A DNA stretch of 64,000 nucleotides from positions 62,001 to 126,000 of the forward strand of contig CANKYI010000002.1 of NCBI GenBank assembly GCA_947488085.1, read 5' to 3'. This document shows, piece by piece, positions 17,906 to 27,235 of this stretch. The DNA comes from an uncultured Erythrobacter sp. (lineage in GTDB: Bacteria > Pseudomonadota > Alphaproteobacteria > Sphingomonadales > Sphingomonadaceae). The notes under the pieces were generated by a model. That model saw only the letters and a list, made by a program, of their open reading frames with translations. It ran no database searches and was not told the origin of the DNA. A program made the translations under genes and the position numbers. Position 1 is the stretch's first letter, and every line of letters starts with the position of its first letter.

Positions 17906-19039
17906 TCAGCGTGTCTCAAGCCATTCCAATAGCGCCGCCAGACATTCGCGGGCGAGCAGCTTACAGCGTTCCGGCGACCAACCCTGTTCTGGCTCTGGGA
18001 AATCGGCGAGGTCTTTGTAGGGCATCTCCAAGGTCATCGCACAGGCACCAAATCGTTCTGCAACAAGGTTGGTGCTGATCCCCAGATTGGCTCTGCCCGC
18101 CGGAGTTTTGGGATAGCCGAGCTTGGTCTGAAAATCGGGAGTACGGCGGTCAAGGATGCGTTGGTAGCGATAGAATTCTTCGCCCAACTTATCGGTCCAG
18201 CTGGGTATGCCTTCAAACCCTGCCAAGAAGACCGCTGGGATTGCCTCATCCCCGTGGACGTCCATCGCATAGTCAACACCAGTCGCATCCATCCGGTTAC
18301 GGATCGCAAGCACTTCGGGCGATTTATCGGCGCTTGGCGCACTCCATTCGCGGTTGAGGTTGGTGCCCACCGCATTGGTACGCAAATGCCCTCGGCGTGA
18401 TCCATCCGGATTGCAATTGGGCACGATATGCAATCGGCAATGTTTGCGTAAACCTCGTGCCACTGGATCAGACGGATCGGTCAGGCACTCCAATGCCCCT
18501 TCCATCCACCATTCGGCCTGTGTTTCCCCGGGATGTTGGCGTGCATAAAGCCAGACTTTGGTCTCGCCATCGCCCATCTCAAGCATATCGAGCGGTTGTC
18601 CATCCAGCGTGGTGGTGAGCCGGATCAAGTCCACACCTTCGCACGCTGCCGCTTCTGCGACCAGATCATGATGCCGCTCCATCGAATAGGGCGCAAAGTA
18701 AGCGAACCAGCAGGTGTTCGATGCCGGGATGTATCGGATGGTCAGCGTGCCGCCACCCTCGTCCTTGTCAAAGCTGCTGGATGCGCGCGCCCAATATTCG
18801 CGGTCTTCGCTGACGCATGCATCATAGCCTGGCCAGCCGCCGGGATAGGCGCTGTCATTCAGGCCCGTAATCTTAAGCTCGACCTCTTCGCCGACCACGC
18901 CAGTCACGCGAAAGTGGAACCATTGCGCAAATTCGCTTTGATGGTCCCTCACGATTGCCAGCCGGGCTGAGCGGCCCTCGATTGACAGCACGTCGATATT
19001 GCCGCTGTCGAAAGCAGCGTCGATGGCGATTGAGGTCAT
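17906..19039 (-). CDS. M14 family zinc carboxypeptidase (cytosolic carboxypeptidase-like)
   Basis: 377 residues, no signal peptide. An N-terminal beta-rich domain (about residues 1-125) of the cytosolic carboxypeptidase type precedes the M14 domain. Zinc ligands are seen in ARQHPGETQ (His, Glu) and in DVHGDE (His). A late Glu in MTLEMPYKD is the probable catalytic base. Bacterial homologues of the CCP/Nna1 group are intracellular peptidases with little studied substrates. It lies downstream of the DUF4136 lipoprotein gene with a 15-bp gap. Confidence 0.88.
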   Translation of the reverse strand: MTSIAIDAAFDSGNIDVLSIEGRSARLAIVRDHQSEFAQWFHFRVTGVVGEEVELKITGLNDSAYPGGWPGYDACVSEDREYWARASSSFDKDEGGGTLTIRYIPASNTCWFAYFAPYSMERHHDLVAEAAACEGVDLIRLTTTLDGQPLDMLEMGDGETKVWLYARQHPGETQAEWWMEGALECLTDPSDPVARGLRKHCRLHIVPNCNPDGSRRGHLRTNAVGTNLNREWSAPSADKSPEVLAIRNRMDATGVDYAMDVHGDEAIPAVFLAGFEGIPSWTDKLGEEFYRYQRILDRRTPDFQTKLGYPKTPAGRANLGISTNLVAERFGACAMTLEMPYKDLADFPEPEQGWSPERCKLLARECLAALLEWLETR

Positions 19040-19054
19040 GAGTGTCCTTGGCGA

Positions 19055-19690
19055 TTACTGAGAGACGAGTTGATCCACGTCTAGAGTCACTGTCTCGCCA
19101 TTGCCACCGGGAAAATCCTTGAACAATGCGGCGGCGAGCACGCGCGCGCTGGCCTCGACGTCGGAATAGGGCGAATTGATCGAGGTTGGCTGCTGCGCGC
19201 GACCTTCCCACACGCTTGCCCCGTCAGCTCCGCTAATGCGCACGGACAGCTCGGTGAGCACGTTGGGGCCCCGCGATCCGCCACCCAGGTTGATGCCGAC
19301 GCCTAGCCCAACACCGCTGCCACGATATCCCCCCGTGCTGCCGCCAACGCCGACGCTGACGGGGCCGCGCGAACTGGCGGCGGCGAGGGGGTTGCGGGTG
19401 GTTCGGATGCTGGCGGTTTGGGTCGCGGTGGCGGAGCCGTCCAGGACGACCTGATAGCCCTGGGCAGACAATTCATCCGCAATCGCGGAGGCAAAGGCAT
19501 TACGTGCAGACTGGTTTTCCATCTCCTCCGGGAAATCGATGGTGATGGTCCCTTGGCCCAGTGCCGTAGGTTGCTCAGAGACAAAGCGAGTGACTTCGAC
19601 CGGGCCAGTGTAGCTGCCGGCACAGGCCGACAGCGCAGCGGCGCTGATTGCGACTATGGCGGCGCGGGGGAAGGCGAGATATTTGGTCAT
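19055..19690 (-). CDS. DUF4136-like lipoprotein (copy 1)
   Basis: 211 residues with a lipoprotein signal; the lipid-modified Cys is residue 23 (AAALSACAGS). The mature part starts VEVTRF and ends with FKDFPGGNGETVTLD. A Gly-rich insert near residues 110-145 is unusual and looks like a flexible loop. The same start (VSRF) and end (FTDFPGSNGETLRI) occur in the lipoprotein at 50520-51203, so the two are paralogues. Function unknown; expected location is periplasmic face of a membrane. Confidence 0.8.
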   Translation of the reverse strand: MTKYLAFPRAAIVAISAAALSACAGSYTGPVEVTRFVSEQPTALGQGTITIDFPEEMENQSARNAFASAIADELSAQGYQVVLDGSATATQTASIRTTRNPLAAASSRGPVSVGVGGSTGGYRGSGVGLGVGINLGGGSRGPNVLTELSVRISGADGASVWEGRAQQPTSINSPYSDVEASARVLAAALFKDFPGGNGETVTLDVDQLVSQ

Positions 19691-19807
19691 GGGTGCGATC
19701 CTTTGTTGGTGGCATCATAGGCCCAAAAGGCAGCGTAGCAAAACGCGACTGGGCAAAACGCGGCGTAATGGGCATGTCCGTTCACGCAATTTCACAGGTT
19801 TGGTGAT

Positions 19808-20833
19808 ATGCGGCTTTGCATGTCTGAGAGCTTAAAACCTTCCGTTCTTGTCACTGGCGGTGCTGGTTATATCGGCAGCCATGCGGTGCTGGCCTTGCGC
19901 GATGCGGGGTGGCCGGTCGCAGTGATCGATAATCTCACCACCGGCTTTCGCTTTGCTGTGCCGGATGATGTGCCTTTGTACCAAGGGGATATCGAGGATG
20001 CGGAGCTGCTCGCACAGATATTCGCCGAACACAGCACGGGCGCGATCATGCATTTTGCAGGGTCTATTGTGGTGCCTGAAAGTGTTGAGAATCCGCTCAA
20101 ATACTATCACAACAACACGGTCAAAAGCCGGGCTTTGATAGAGGCTGCGGTGACGGCTGGGGTGCCCCATTTCATCTTTTCCTCCACCGCTGCGACCTAT
20201 GGCGTGCCGGAGGTTTCTCCGGTCTGTGAAGACACGCCGCGTGTGCCAATCAACCCCTATGGCTGGTCCAAACTGATGACGGAGCAGATGCTGGGCGATA
20301 CTGCTTTTGCCCATGCGATGAATTATTGTGTGCTGCGCTATTTCAATGTTGCAGGTGCCGATCCGCAGGCTCGCACGGGGCAATCGACCGCAGGGGCAAC
20401 GCATCTAATCAAGGTCGCGTTGGAGGCGGCCTTGGGTAAGCGCGACCATGTCAGCGTCTTTGGCACTGACTACGACACACCCGATGGCACTGGCGTGCGC
20501 GATTACATCCATGTCAGCGATCTGGCCGCAGCGCATGTTCTGGCGCTGGAGGCTCTAATTGAGCAGCCAGACCGTTCGCTCACGATGAATTGCGGCTATG
20601 GTCGCGGCTTTTCGGTGCTTGAAGTGCTGGACGCCGTCGATCGTGTGACCAACAGGCAGATTGAACGCCGGTTGGAGGCGCGCCGTGCGGGTGATCCGGG
20701 CTCGCTCATTTCTAACCCTGACCTGATTCGCGCCACCCTGCCATGGCAGCCAAAAAACGATGATCTCGACACGATCATTGCCCATGCCTTAGCCTGGGAG
20801 CGCAAATTGGCCGATATACGCGGAAATGGTTGA
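19808..20833 (+). CDS. galE: UDP-glucose 4-epimerase
   Basis: 341 residues; ATG 19808 has an AGG nine bases upstream, while ATG 19820 (MSESLKPS) is an alternative. Extended SDR fold: NAD-binding [12 protein letters not shown] at the N-terminus, catalytic Ser in FSSTAATYG and YxxxK in YGWSKLMTE. It interconverts UDP-glucose and UDP-galactose for envelope polysaccharides. A UUCG-tetraloop terminator follows, so it is probably monocistronic. Confidence 0.93.
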   Translation: MRLCMSESLKPSVLVTGGAGYIGSHAVLALRDAGWPVAVIDNLTTGFRFAVPDDVPLYQGDIEDAELLAQIFAEHSTGAIMHFAGSIVVPESVENPLKYYHNNTVKSRALIEAAVTAGVPHFIFSSTAATYGVPEVSPVCEDTPRVPINPYGWSKLMTEQMLGDTAFAHAMNYCVLRYFNVAGADPQARTGQSTAGATHLIKVALEAALGKRDHVSVFGTDYDTPDGTGVRDYIHVSDLAAAHVLALEALIEQPDRSLTMNCGYGRGFSVLEVLDAVDRVTNRQIERRLEARRAGDPGSLISNPDLIRATLPWQPKNDDLDTIIAHALAWERKLADIRGNG

Positions 20834-20877
20834 CCAGCGGCGCTCTCGCGGTTAGTGGCGACCTTCGAAATTCAAGA

Positions 20878-20905
20878 GCGCCGGGCTTCGGCTTGGCGCC
20901 TTTTT
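20878..20905 (+). terminator. UUCG-tetraloop rho-independent terminator after galE
   Basis: GCGCCGGGC, loop TTCG, then GCTTGGCGC form a 9-bp stem (two G-T wobbles) followed within two bases by TTTTT. This is a textbook intrinsic terminator with an extra-stable loop. Confidence 0.9.
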
Positions 20906-20931
20906 ATTGCCTAAGGGCACAGGAAACCGCC

Positions 20932-21057
20932 ATGAAGATCCGTAACAGCCTCAAGTCGCTGAAAAACCGCCACCGCGATTGCCGCGTGATTCGCCGCCGT
21001 GGGCGCACCTATGTCATCAACAAAACCAATCGCCGGTTTAAAGCCCGTCAGGGCTAA
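20932..21057 (+). CDS. rpmJ: 50S ribosomal protein L36, zinc-free (C-minus) type
   Basis: 41 residues, [20 protein letters not shown] onward, ending FKARQG. It is the longer form of L36 that lacks the four Cys/His zinc ligands and is the usual version in alphaproteobacteria. It is encoded alone, away from the ribosomal protein operons, between the galE terminator and a second hairpin, so it has its own promoter in the short leader 20906-20931 or reads from upstream. Confidence 0.95.
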   Translation: MKIRNSLKSLKNRHRDCRVIRRRGRTYVINKTNRRFKARQG

Positions 21058-21104
21058 ACGTGTCGATTGGCTGATCACTCGATGAGAGTGACGGTTGAAA
21101 TGCA

Positions 21105-21136
21105 GCGGCCCGCCTCCTTACCGGAGAGCGGGCCGC
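21105..21136 (+). terminator. GC-rich hairpin after rpmJ
   Basis: GCGGCCCGC (21105-21113) pairs with GCGGGCCGC (21128-21136), and an inner CTCC/GGAG extends the stem. There is only a weak T-rich stretch after it, so it may be a leaky terminator or a leader structure for the HAD gene that starts 13 bp later. Confidence 0.6.
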
Positions 21137-21149
21137 AGCTGTTTGTGGA

Positions 21150-21764
21150 GTGAGCGATTTGAGCAAGGCTGTGGTTTTCGACATCGGACGGGTGCTTTTC
21201 AAATGGCAGCTTCGCTTTCTGTTCGAAAAGATCATTGATGATGAGGCGGAGCTGGATTGGTTTTTGGCAAACGTCGTCACCGAAGAATGGCATTTTGAAC
21301 ACGATGCCGGCGCGACCATGGCGCAGATGCTGCCCGCGCGAATCGCTCAATTTCCTGATCAGGCATTGCGCATCGCCGCCTATGCCGCGCGCTTCAATGA
21401 AACTGCACCCGCTCCGGTTGACGGGACGCATGAATTGGTTCGCCGCTTGTATGATGCGGGCGTGCCGCTGTTTTGCTTGACCAATTTTGGCGATGAGTTC
21501 TTCCAGCAATTCCGCCGTGAACACACGATTTTTGACCTGTTTGAAGATATTGTGGTGTCGGGCGAAGAGAAGGAAGTGAAGCCCGAGCCGCGCATTTATG
21601 AGATCACTGAGGAACGCACTGGCCGCTCTGGCGCGTCGCTGTTCTTTACCGATGACAACCCCGCCAATGTCACGGCTGCAAAGGCGCGCGGGTGGGACGC
21701 ACAGTTGTTTACCGATGCCGCATCGCTCGAAGCGCAGCTAAAAGTCGCCGGTTTTCTCCAGTAA
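21150..21764 (+). CDS. HAD-IA hydrolase, YihX-like sugar phosphatase
   Basis: 204 residues, GTG start. Motif I is VVFDIGRVLF with the DxG form seen in YihX-type phosphatases, motif II is LTNF, motif III Lys is in VKPEPRIYE and motif IV is FTDDNPANV. The helical cap lies between residues 15 and 85. It probably dephosphorylates a small sugar phosphate such as glucose 1-phosphate; the substrate is inference from the family. It follows rpmJ closely. Confidence 0.88.
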   Translation: MSDLSKAVVFDIGRVLFKWQLRFLFEKIIDDEAELDWFLANVVTEEWHFEHDAGATMAQMLPARIAQFPDQALRIAAYAARFNETAPAPVDGTHELVRRLYDAGVPLFCLTNFGDEFFQQFRREHTIFDLFEDIVVSGEEKEVKPEPRIYEITEERTGRSGASLFFTDDNPANVTAAKARGWDAQLFTDAASLEAQLKVAGFLQ

Positions 21765-21774
21765 CCAGACGCAG

Positions 21775-21830
21775 AAAACCCCGACCACAGCTTCTGGGGA
21801 AGGCGCTGCGCCGGGGTTTTGCAATACTGC
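21775..21830. terminator. Bidirectional terminator between HAD and CC_3452 genes
   Basis: AAAACCCCG (21775-21783) and CGGGGTTTT (21822-21830) form a perfect 9-bp stem whose loop can fold further. A and T ends on both sides suit termination of the convergent transcripts. Confidence 0.65.
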
Positions 21831-21896
21831 CTGCTTGGAGAGCGAGTGGCAGTGGCGGCGGAGAGAGGTGCCCGCCAATTCTATAATTTCGCTGGA

Positions 21897-22241
21897 TCAG
21901 TTGCCGTTGCAACGCGCCAGCTTGTCTTCGGCGATCTCTTCGCCTTCCACCTTGAATGTGGTGATTTCACCCATTTCGCGAGCGAGGCCGCGGCAGATGC
22001 GTGAAGGGCGCGATGTGCCTTTATTGGCGACACAGGTTGTGCCTTCACACGCCCATGCAACGCCGCCTGCAACTGCGCGGTTTTCGTCGGTCGCAGTTGC
22101 CAAAGTGGCGATGTAATAGGGGCCGGATTGCGCCGCGAGGGGGGCGGTGGAGGTGGCAACGCCAAAGCTGAGGCCAGTATAGATCAGCGCGAGCGCCAGA
22201 GCAGCAAAACGGCCAGTGCGGGGAAGAGAGAGGGTCATCAC
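21897..22241 (-). CDS. CC_3452 family secreted protein
   Basis: 114 residues. A signal peptide (about residues 1-37) precedes a small domain with four cysteines expected to form disulfides in the periplasm (ACEGTTC, ICRGLARE and the final RCNGN). The pattern YYIATLATATDEN followed by GGVAWACEGTTCVANKGTSR matches the CC_3452 family of small alphaproteobacterial exported proteins, whose role is unknown. Divergent from the HxlR regulator, with a repeat-rich 217-bp spacer between them. Confidence 0.85.
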   Translation of the reverse strand: MMTLSLPRTGRFAALALALIYTGLSFGVATSTAPLAAQSGPYYIATLATATDENRAVAGGVAWACEGTTCVANKGTSRPSRICRGLAREMGEITTFKVEGEEIAEDKLARCNGN

Positions 22242-22302
22242 GTTGTCCTTTCAAAGGAGGGGGTCAGAATTTGGTTTCATCAAGTCGTCGTAGTCGCCTG
22301 CA

Positions 22303-22372
22303 AAGTTTCAATTCGAAACCAGTTGCGAATCACTACCTATGTGATTAGGTTTCAGGTTGCAACTAGAAACTT
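22303..22372. promoter_or_regulatory. Nested inverted repeats upstream of HxlR gene
   Basis: GTTTC-AATTC-GAAAC (22305-22319) is followed by a 22-bp near-palindrome at 22349-22370: GTTTC, GTTGCAAC centre (22356-22363), GAAAC. AAGTTTC (22303) and GAAACTT (22366) also bracket the whole block. This is the likely operator region for the HxlR regulator and possibly the divergent CC_3452 gene. Confidence 0.6.
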
Positions 22373-22458
22373 AAATTTATTTCCAGCACCGTGTCTCCCC
22401 GTGATTTTGAGAATCGCTCCAAACCGGCTAGATAGGTTGCGCAGAGAGGACTGAATAT

Positions 22459-23013
22459 ATGGGCGAGATGAGAGAACCACTGCGTGAGTTGATCGATTGC
22501 GGGTTGCCGCAAGCGTTGGAAGTCATGGGCGAACGTTGGTCATTTATGATCCTGCGGGCGAGCTTTAACGGCCTCAAGCATTTCGAGGAATTTCTCAGCG
22601 AGCTTGGCATTGCGCGCAATATTCTCTCCAACCGTCTCGCCAAATTGGTCGATCACGGCATCTTGAAGCGCGAACCATGTGCAGATGATCGCCGTAAAAT
22701 CGAATATCGACTAACCGATAAGGGCTTTGATTTGTTGCCGGCGATGATCGCGCTGCGCCAATGGGGCCAGAAGCATGGCGCCGAATTCGTGGCTGAAGAC
22801 CCAGTGCTGGTCGATGATCTTGACCGCCTGCCAATCGGCCCGGTTTCCATACTGGGTCATGATGGCCGCATCCTCAAACACACGGATCTCAACATGATCA
22901 AGCGGGCCGATATTGGTAAGCGGGTCGACGGGACTGTGGCCTGTTGCGCGCCAGCGCTTGATCATGGCGACGTGGTCGATATTGAAGCTGCTAAGAAGGC
23001 GGCTGCGGGCTGA
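22459..23013 (+). CDS. HxlR family winged-helix transcriptional regulator
   Basis: 184 residues. The N-terminal winged helix is clear: ALEVMGERWSFMILRASFNG, ISNR-type recognition helix (RNILSNRLAKLVDHGIL) and wing REPCADDRRKIEYRLTDKG. A C-terminal extension of about 75 residues goes beyond the minimal HxlR length; it contains Cys-Cys (VACCAP), which might sense thiol stress. Probably regulates itself and the divergent CC_3452 gene. Confidence 0.9.
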   Translation: MGEMREPLRELIDCGLPQALEVMGERWSFMILRASFNGLKHFEEFLSELGIARNILSNRLAKLVDHGILKREPCADDRRKIEYRLTDKGFDLLPAMIALRQWGQKHGAEFVAEDPVLVDDLDRLPIGPVSILGHDGRILKHTDLNMIKRADIGKRVDGTVACCAPALDHGDVVDIEAAKKAAAG

Positions 23014-23060
23014 CGGTTGCCGCAGGGACGTGATCCCTGCACCCATCATTGAGACCCGTA

Positions 23061-24857
23061 ATGAGCGCCGTCCCCGGCACTGAACTTGCTGAGATTCTAC
23101 GCACCACATTCGGGTTCACCGGATTTCGCGGTCAGCAAGAGGCGGTTATCACTCGCATATTGTCAGGGGAAAACACGCTTGCGCTGATGCCGACTGGCGC
23201 GGGTAAGTCGCTGTGTTATCAACTGCCCGCCTTGGCGCGACCCGGCACGGCGATTGTCGTCTCCCCCTTGATTGCATTGATGCACGACCAAATCCGCGCG
23301 GCGAAAGCGGTGGGCATTCGCGCCGCATCCATGACCTCGGCCGATATGGACAAGGCGGAGACCGCAGATCGTTTGCGGGCAGGCGATCTCGACCTGCTCT
23401 ATGTCGCGCCAGAGCGGGCGACCACATCAGGCTTTCGCTATCTGTTAGAGTCGGCCGACATCGCGCTGTTTGCTATTGATGAGGCGCATTGCGTGTCGGA
23501 ATGGGGGCACGACTTCCGCCCGGATTATCGCGGCCTGCGACCGATGCTCGATCAGTTTGAGAGCATTCCGCGCCTCGCTCTGACCGCCACAGCCGATGAA
23601 GTCACGCGCGCGGACATCCTCAAACAATTGGGTATCCCCCAAGAGGGCTTGATCAAGGCGGGGTTCGACCGCCCCAACATCCAATATTCTATCGGAGCGC
23701 GCGACAATGTAGCGCGGCAAATCTCGGACTTTGTAACCCGCACGCCCGGCGCAGGCATTGTTTATGCGACCAGCCGCAAGGGGACAGAGGATCTGGCGGC
23801 GAAGCTGGCCGCAACAGGCCGTCCCGTTGGTGCCTATCACGCAGGATTGCCGCCCGAGCAACGCGCCGCGACTCAGGCGGCGTTTGTTGCATCAGAGGAT
23901 ATGGTGATGGTCGCCACGATCGCCTTCGGCATGGGAATCGACAAACCCGATGTGCGCTTTGTCGTCCATGCAGGTCTGCCCAAATCGATTGAGGCCTATT
24001 ATCAGGAAACCGGTCGCGCTGGCCGTGATGGCGATCCCGCACAGGCGCAAATGTATTGGAGCGCAGCCGATTTCTCCAAAGCACGCCAATGGCTGGGCGA
24101 TGTGGAGGAAGCGCGTCTGCCCAGCGAGCGAGCGCGGCTCAACGCGCTGGCCGGATTGGTTGAAAGCGCAGGTTGCCGCCGCGCGATCTTACTCAAACAT
24201 TTCGGTGAAGAGCCAGCGGCGACTTGCGGGAATTGTGACAATTGCCTTGATCCGCCCAAGGTGCTGGACGTGACGCAGATTGCGCGGAAATTGCTTTCCG
24301 CCGTTTACCGCACAGGACAGAGCTTTGGCATTGGTCATATTGAGAAAGTGCTGCTTGGGCGAGATGATGACCGGGGGAACCAGCGCGGACATGACCGACT
24401 TTCGGTGTTTGGCATATTGGGCGATGAAGAGGCCCCGCTTCTGCGCCCTGTGATGCGCCATCTGAGCGCTCATGCGATGTTGGTTTCGACCGAGCATGGC
24501 GGGCTTGCACTGGGTGAGGGCGCGCGGGCGGTGCTTAAAGGCGAACAGGCCGTCGCAATTTGCGAACCGCCCAAGAAAAAGGGCAGACGTGGACGCGGCG
24601 GATCAGCCAGTGGCGCGGTGCCCAATCCGGTTGGAGACCCGCTGTTCGACGCACTGCGTGACAAGCGAAAATCTCTCGCCAGCGAACACAGCGTGCCCGC
24701 TTACATTATATTCCACGACAGCGTCTTGCGCGCCATGGCGAGCGAGCGACCGGGAACGCTCGCGTCGATGGGCGAAATTCAAGGTGTTGGCGCAAAGAAG
24801 CTGGAGACCTGGGGCCAGGAGTTTCTGGACGTGTTGAGCGGGTTTGAGGGGACCTAA
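23061..24857 (+). CDS. recQ: ATP-dependent DNA helicase RecQ
   Basis: 598 residues from ATG 23061. Helicase motifs are complete: motif I MPTGAGKSLCYQLPA, motif II DEAH in AIDEAHCVSEWGHDF, and motif VI QETGRAGRDG. The RQC zinc ligands occur in CRRAILLKHF and CGNCDNC, and a C-terminal HRDC domain covers about residues 525-595. It unwinds recombination and fork-repair intermediates in the 3'-5' direction. The last 4 nt (CTAA) overlap the stop of the convergent Popeye-like gene. Confidence 0.96.
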   Translation: MSAVPGTELAEILRTTFGFTGFRGQQEAVITRILSGENTLALMPTGAGKSLCYQLPALARPGTAIVVSPLIALMHDQIRAAKAVGIRAASMTSADMDKAETADRLRAGDLDLLYVAPERATTSGFRYLLESADIALFAIDEAHCVSEWGHDFRPDYRGLRPMLDQFESIPRLALTATADEVTRADILKQLGIPQEGLIKAGFDRPNIQYSIGARDNVARQISDFVTRTPGAGIVYATSRKGTEDLAAKLAATGRPVGAYHAGLPPEQRAATQAAFVASEDMVMVATIAFGMGIDKPDVRFVVHAGLPKSIEAYYQETGRAGRDGDPAQAQMYWSAADFSKARQWLGDVEEARLPSERARLNALAGLVESAGCRRAILLKHFGEEPAATCGNCDNCLDPPKVLDVTQIARKLLSAVYRTGQSFGIGHIEKVLLGRDDDRGNQRGHDRLSVFGILGDEEAPLLRPVMRHLSAHAMLVSTEHGGLALGEGARAVLKGEQAVAICEPPKKKGRRGRGGSASGAVPNPVGDPLFDALRDKRKSLASEHSVPAYIIFHDSVLRAMASERPGTLASMGEIQGVGAKKLETWGQEFLDVLSGFEGT

Positions 24858-25558
24858 ATCGGTAAGGCGTCGTCCGGGCGATAACTCTCGCGTAGCTTTC
24901 CGGCGAGGTCTCGGGTGAGCAATGCATTGAGAGCATTGCCTAAAGCGGGATACTTTTCGCCCAGCCTGCGCAGCGCCTGCGCATCCCATTCGACGTAATA
25001 TGTGCCAGCGGGGGCAGTGGTGGTCGCGGTGGCGTCTCCTTCAAGAACGAACGCTACTTCTCCCACGAAATTGCCGTGTGGTAAGCGAAAGCTGTGCTCC
25101 CCTTTGGCGACCCGGATTGCACCTTCAAAGATGAAGTAGAGCTTTGCGCTTGGCTCACCTTGCCGCGTCAGCACATGCTCTTGCGCGCTCTCGACCTCCC
25201 GCAATTTGGTCGTCTCTTCGACCCGACGCCATTCCGCAGTTTTCAGGATGCGGCGAAATTGTCCGGGCGATAGCGTTTCGAATGCCGCAAACAGCCGCTT
25301 TTCTTCGTCGCTCATGCGGAACGTGGTACGGTCGAGCAGCACCTGAAACAGCACATAAAGATTGACGCCGACCATCAAGAATCCGCCAATCACCGATTCC
25401 CACAATGGTGGGTCAGGCACGAGCCAATAATAAAGGTTGAACACCAAAGTCGCAGCGATGATCATCAGCCGCAATTTCAACTCATCGCGGATGAAATAGG
25501 CGATTAGCAACATGGCCGTTGCGATGCGGACCAGCCATTCCGGATCAAAGAAAGTCAT
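24854..25558 (-). CDS. Popeye-like membrane protein with cyclic-nucleotide-binding domain
   Basis: 234 residues. Three short membrane helices in residues 8-82 (starting WLVRIATAMLLIAYFIRDEL) are followed by a linker helix and a cNMP-binding beta-barrel at about residues 118-225, with GEPSAKLYFIFEGAIRV and GNFVGEVAFVLEG. This order, and the N-terminal sequence style, match Popeye domain proteins, which in animals bind cAMP through a non-canonical pocket. The usual Arg of the phosphate-binding cassette (GExAxxxxxxRxA) is not seen, so ligand binding is uncertain. Lies between recQ and yifB. Confidence 0.7.
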   Translation of the reverse strand: MTFFDPEWLVRIATAMLLIAYFIRDELKLRLMIIAATLVFNLYYWLVPDPPLWESVIGGFLMVGVNLYVLFQVLLDRTTFRMSDEEKRLFAAFETLSPGQFRRILKTAEWRRVEETTKLREVESAQEHVLTRQGEPSAKLYFIFEGAIRVAKGEHSFRLPHGNFVGEVAFVLEGDATATTTAPAGTYYVEWDAQALRRLGEKYPALGNALNALLTRDLAGKLRESYRPDDALPI

Positions 25559-25580
25559 GTTGCGGCCCCTAACCCGATCG

Positions 25581-27077
25581 TCATGCTCGCCCGATCATCT
25601 GCCTGTAACTAAGCGCCTCGGCAATATGTTCGCGCCCGACTCTTTCCACACTGGCTAGGTCGGCAACGGTGCGTGCAACGCGCAGCATCCGGGTGTAGCT
25701 GCGCGCGGAGAGCCGCAATTTCTCTGCCGCTCGCATCAACAAAGCACGCCCTTCATCATCGGGCGCAGCGTGGGTTTCGAGCCGTTCACCTTCCAGTTCC
25801 GCATTGGAGCGCACTCCGCGCGATGTCGCGAGGTTGCGCGCGGCGGCGACGCGACGCGCGACCGCTGCGCTGTCTTCGGCGGGTGGCGGCAGCGACAGGT
25901 CCATTGCGCTGACGGCGGCAACCTCAACATGGCAATCAATCCGGTCTAGCAAGGGGCCAGAAAGCCGCGCCTGATATTCGCTCGCACAGCGCGGTCCGCG
26001 TGCGCAGACATGGCCTGGCTCACCTGCATGGCCGCATCGGCATGGGTTCATCGCCGCGATCAATTGAACGCGCGCGGGGAAGGTCACATGGGCGTTGGCG
26101 CGCGCAACATCGACTTGGCCGGTTTCCAGCGGTTGGCGCAGAGAATCGAGCACGGCGCGTTGAAATTCGGGCAGTTCGTCGAGGAACAGAACGCCGAGAT
26201 GTGCCAAGCTGACCTCACCGGGCCGCACTTTGAGACCACCACCAGTTAGCGCTGCCATGCTCGCCGAGTGGTGCGGTGCGCGGAATGGGCGGGCGCGGCT
26301 GATCTGGCCTGCGTCCATCAGCCCGGCGACCGATTGCACCATCGAGACCTCCAACGCCTCTGTCGGGGTCAACTCTGGCAGAATACCAGGAAGGCAGCTC
26401 GCAAGCAGGCTCTTTCCCGAACCCGGCGGCCCCATCATCAGCAGATTGTGACCGCCAGCTGCTGCGATTTCGAGTGCGCGTTTGGCGGTCTCCTGACCCT
26501 TCACCTGTTTAAGATCAGGAACTGGCGGCGCATCGGCGACATTGCCGCGCACCGGTTCCGCGAGCACCTGTGTTCCTTTGAGGTGCCCGAGCAGCGCCGA
26601 CAGATCGCTGGGCGCGAGAACTGGAACACCGCTTGCCCATTTGGCCTCTGACCCTTGATCCGCAGGACAGATCAAGCCCGCCTCAAGTGTGCTCGCATGC
26701 AAAGCGGCAATCAGAACGCCGGGTGATCCGACGACCCGGCCATCCAGCGCCAACTCGCCCACCGCGATCCAATCGCCCAGCTGTTCTGCGTCCGTCACAC
26801 CCATCGCTGCCAGCAATGCCAAAGCGATCGGGAGGTCATAATGCGACCCATCTTTTGGCAAATCAGCTGGCGAGAGGTTGATTGTGATCCGTTTGGGCGG
26901 CAGCGCCAATCCCATGGCCGATAACGCCGCTTGCACCCGCTCGCGGCTTTCGCTCACGGCTTTGTCCGGCAATCCAACAATTGAAAATCGCGGTAGACCC
27001 GAGGCAACTTGGCACTGCACTTCCACTTGCCGCGCCTCGAGGCCCAAATAGGCAACAGTTCGTACCAGCGCTACCAA
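25581..27077 (-). CDS. YifB/ComM family Mg-chelatase-like AAA+ ATPase
   Basis: 498 residues from TTG 27077, which has a GGGGGAG ribosome site 8 bases upstream and gives the usual MVALVRTVAYLGLEA N-terminus; an ATG 16 codons upstream is less likely. An N-terminal Lon-like domain (KRITINLSPADLPKDGSHYD) precedes AAA+ motifs: Walker A GPPGSGKSLLA and Walker B VLFLDELPEF, and a C-terminal Mg-chelatase-type domain. ComM is a branch-migration helicase aiding natural transformation. Confidence 0.95.
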   Translation of the reverse strand: MVALVRTVAYLGLEARQVEVQCQVASGLPRFSIVGLPDKAVSESRERVQAALSAMGLALPPKRITINLSPADLPKDGSHYDLPIALALLAAMGVTDAEQLGDWIAVGELALDGRVVGSPGVLIAALHASTLEAGLICPADQGSEAKWASGVPVLAPSDLSALLGHLKGTQVLAEPVRGNVADAPPVPDLKQVKGQETAKRALEIAAAGGHNLLMMGPPGSGKSLLASCLPGILPELTPTEALEVSMVQSVAGLMDAGQISRARPFRAPHHSASMAALTGGGLKVRPGEVSLAHLGVLFLDELPEFQRAVLDSLRQPLETGQVDVARANAHVTFPARVQLIAAMNPCRCGHAGEPGHVCARGPRCASEYQARLSGPLLDRIDCHVEVAAVSAMDLSLPPPAEDSAAVARRVAAARNLATSRGVRSNAELEGERLETHAAPDDEGRALLMRAAEKLRLSARSYTRMLRVARTVADLASVERVGREHIAEALSYRQMIGRA

Positions 27078-27235
27078 ATGCTTGCTCCCCCAGAGCCAAA
27101 AGAGGTTCAACTGCTTAACCATCATTTGTGCAGAGTTAATGGGAACTTGTCGAGCACTTAGGGAAGGCTACGAAAGGACTTCGCAAGTATAAACCTTGTC
27201 AGTTCCTGAAGACACGCGGCCGTATTTGAAACGGC

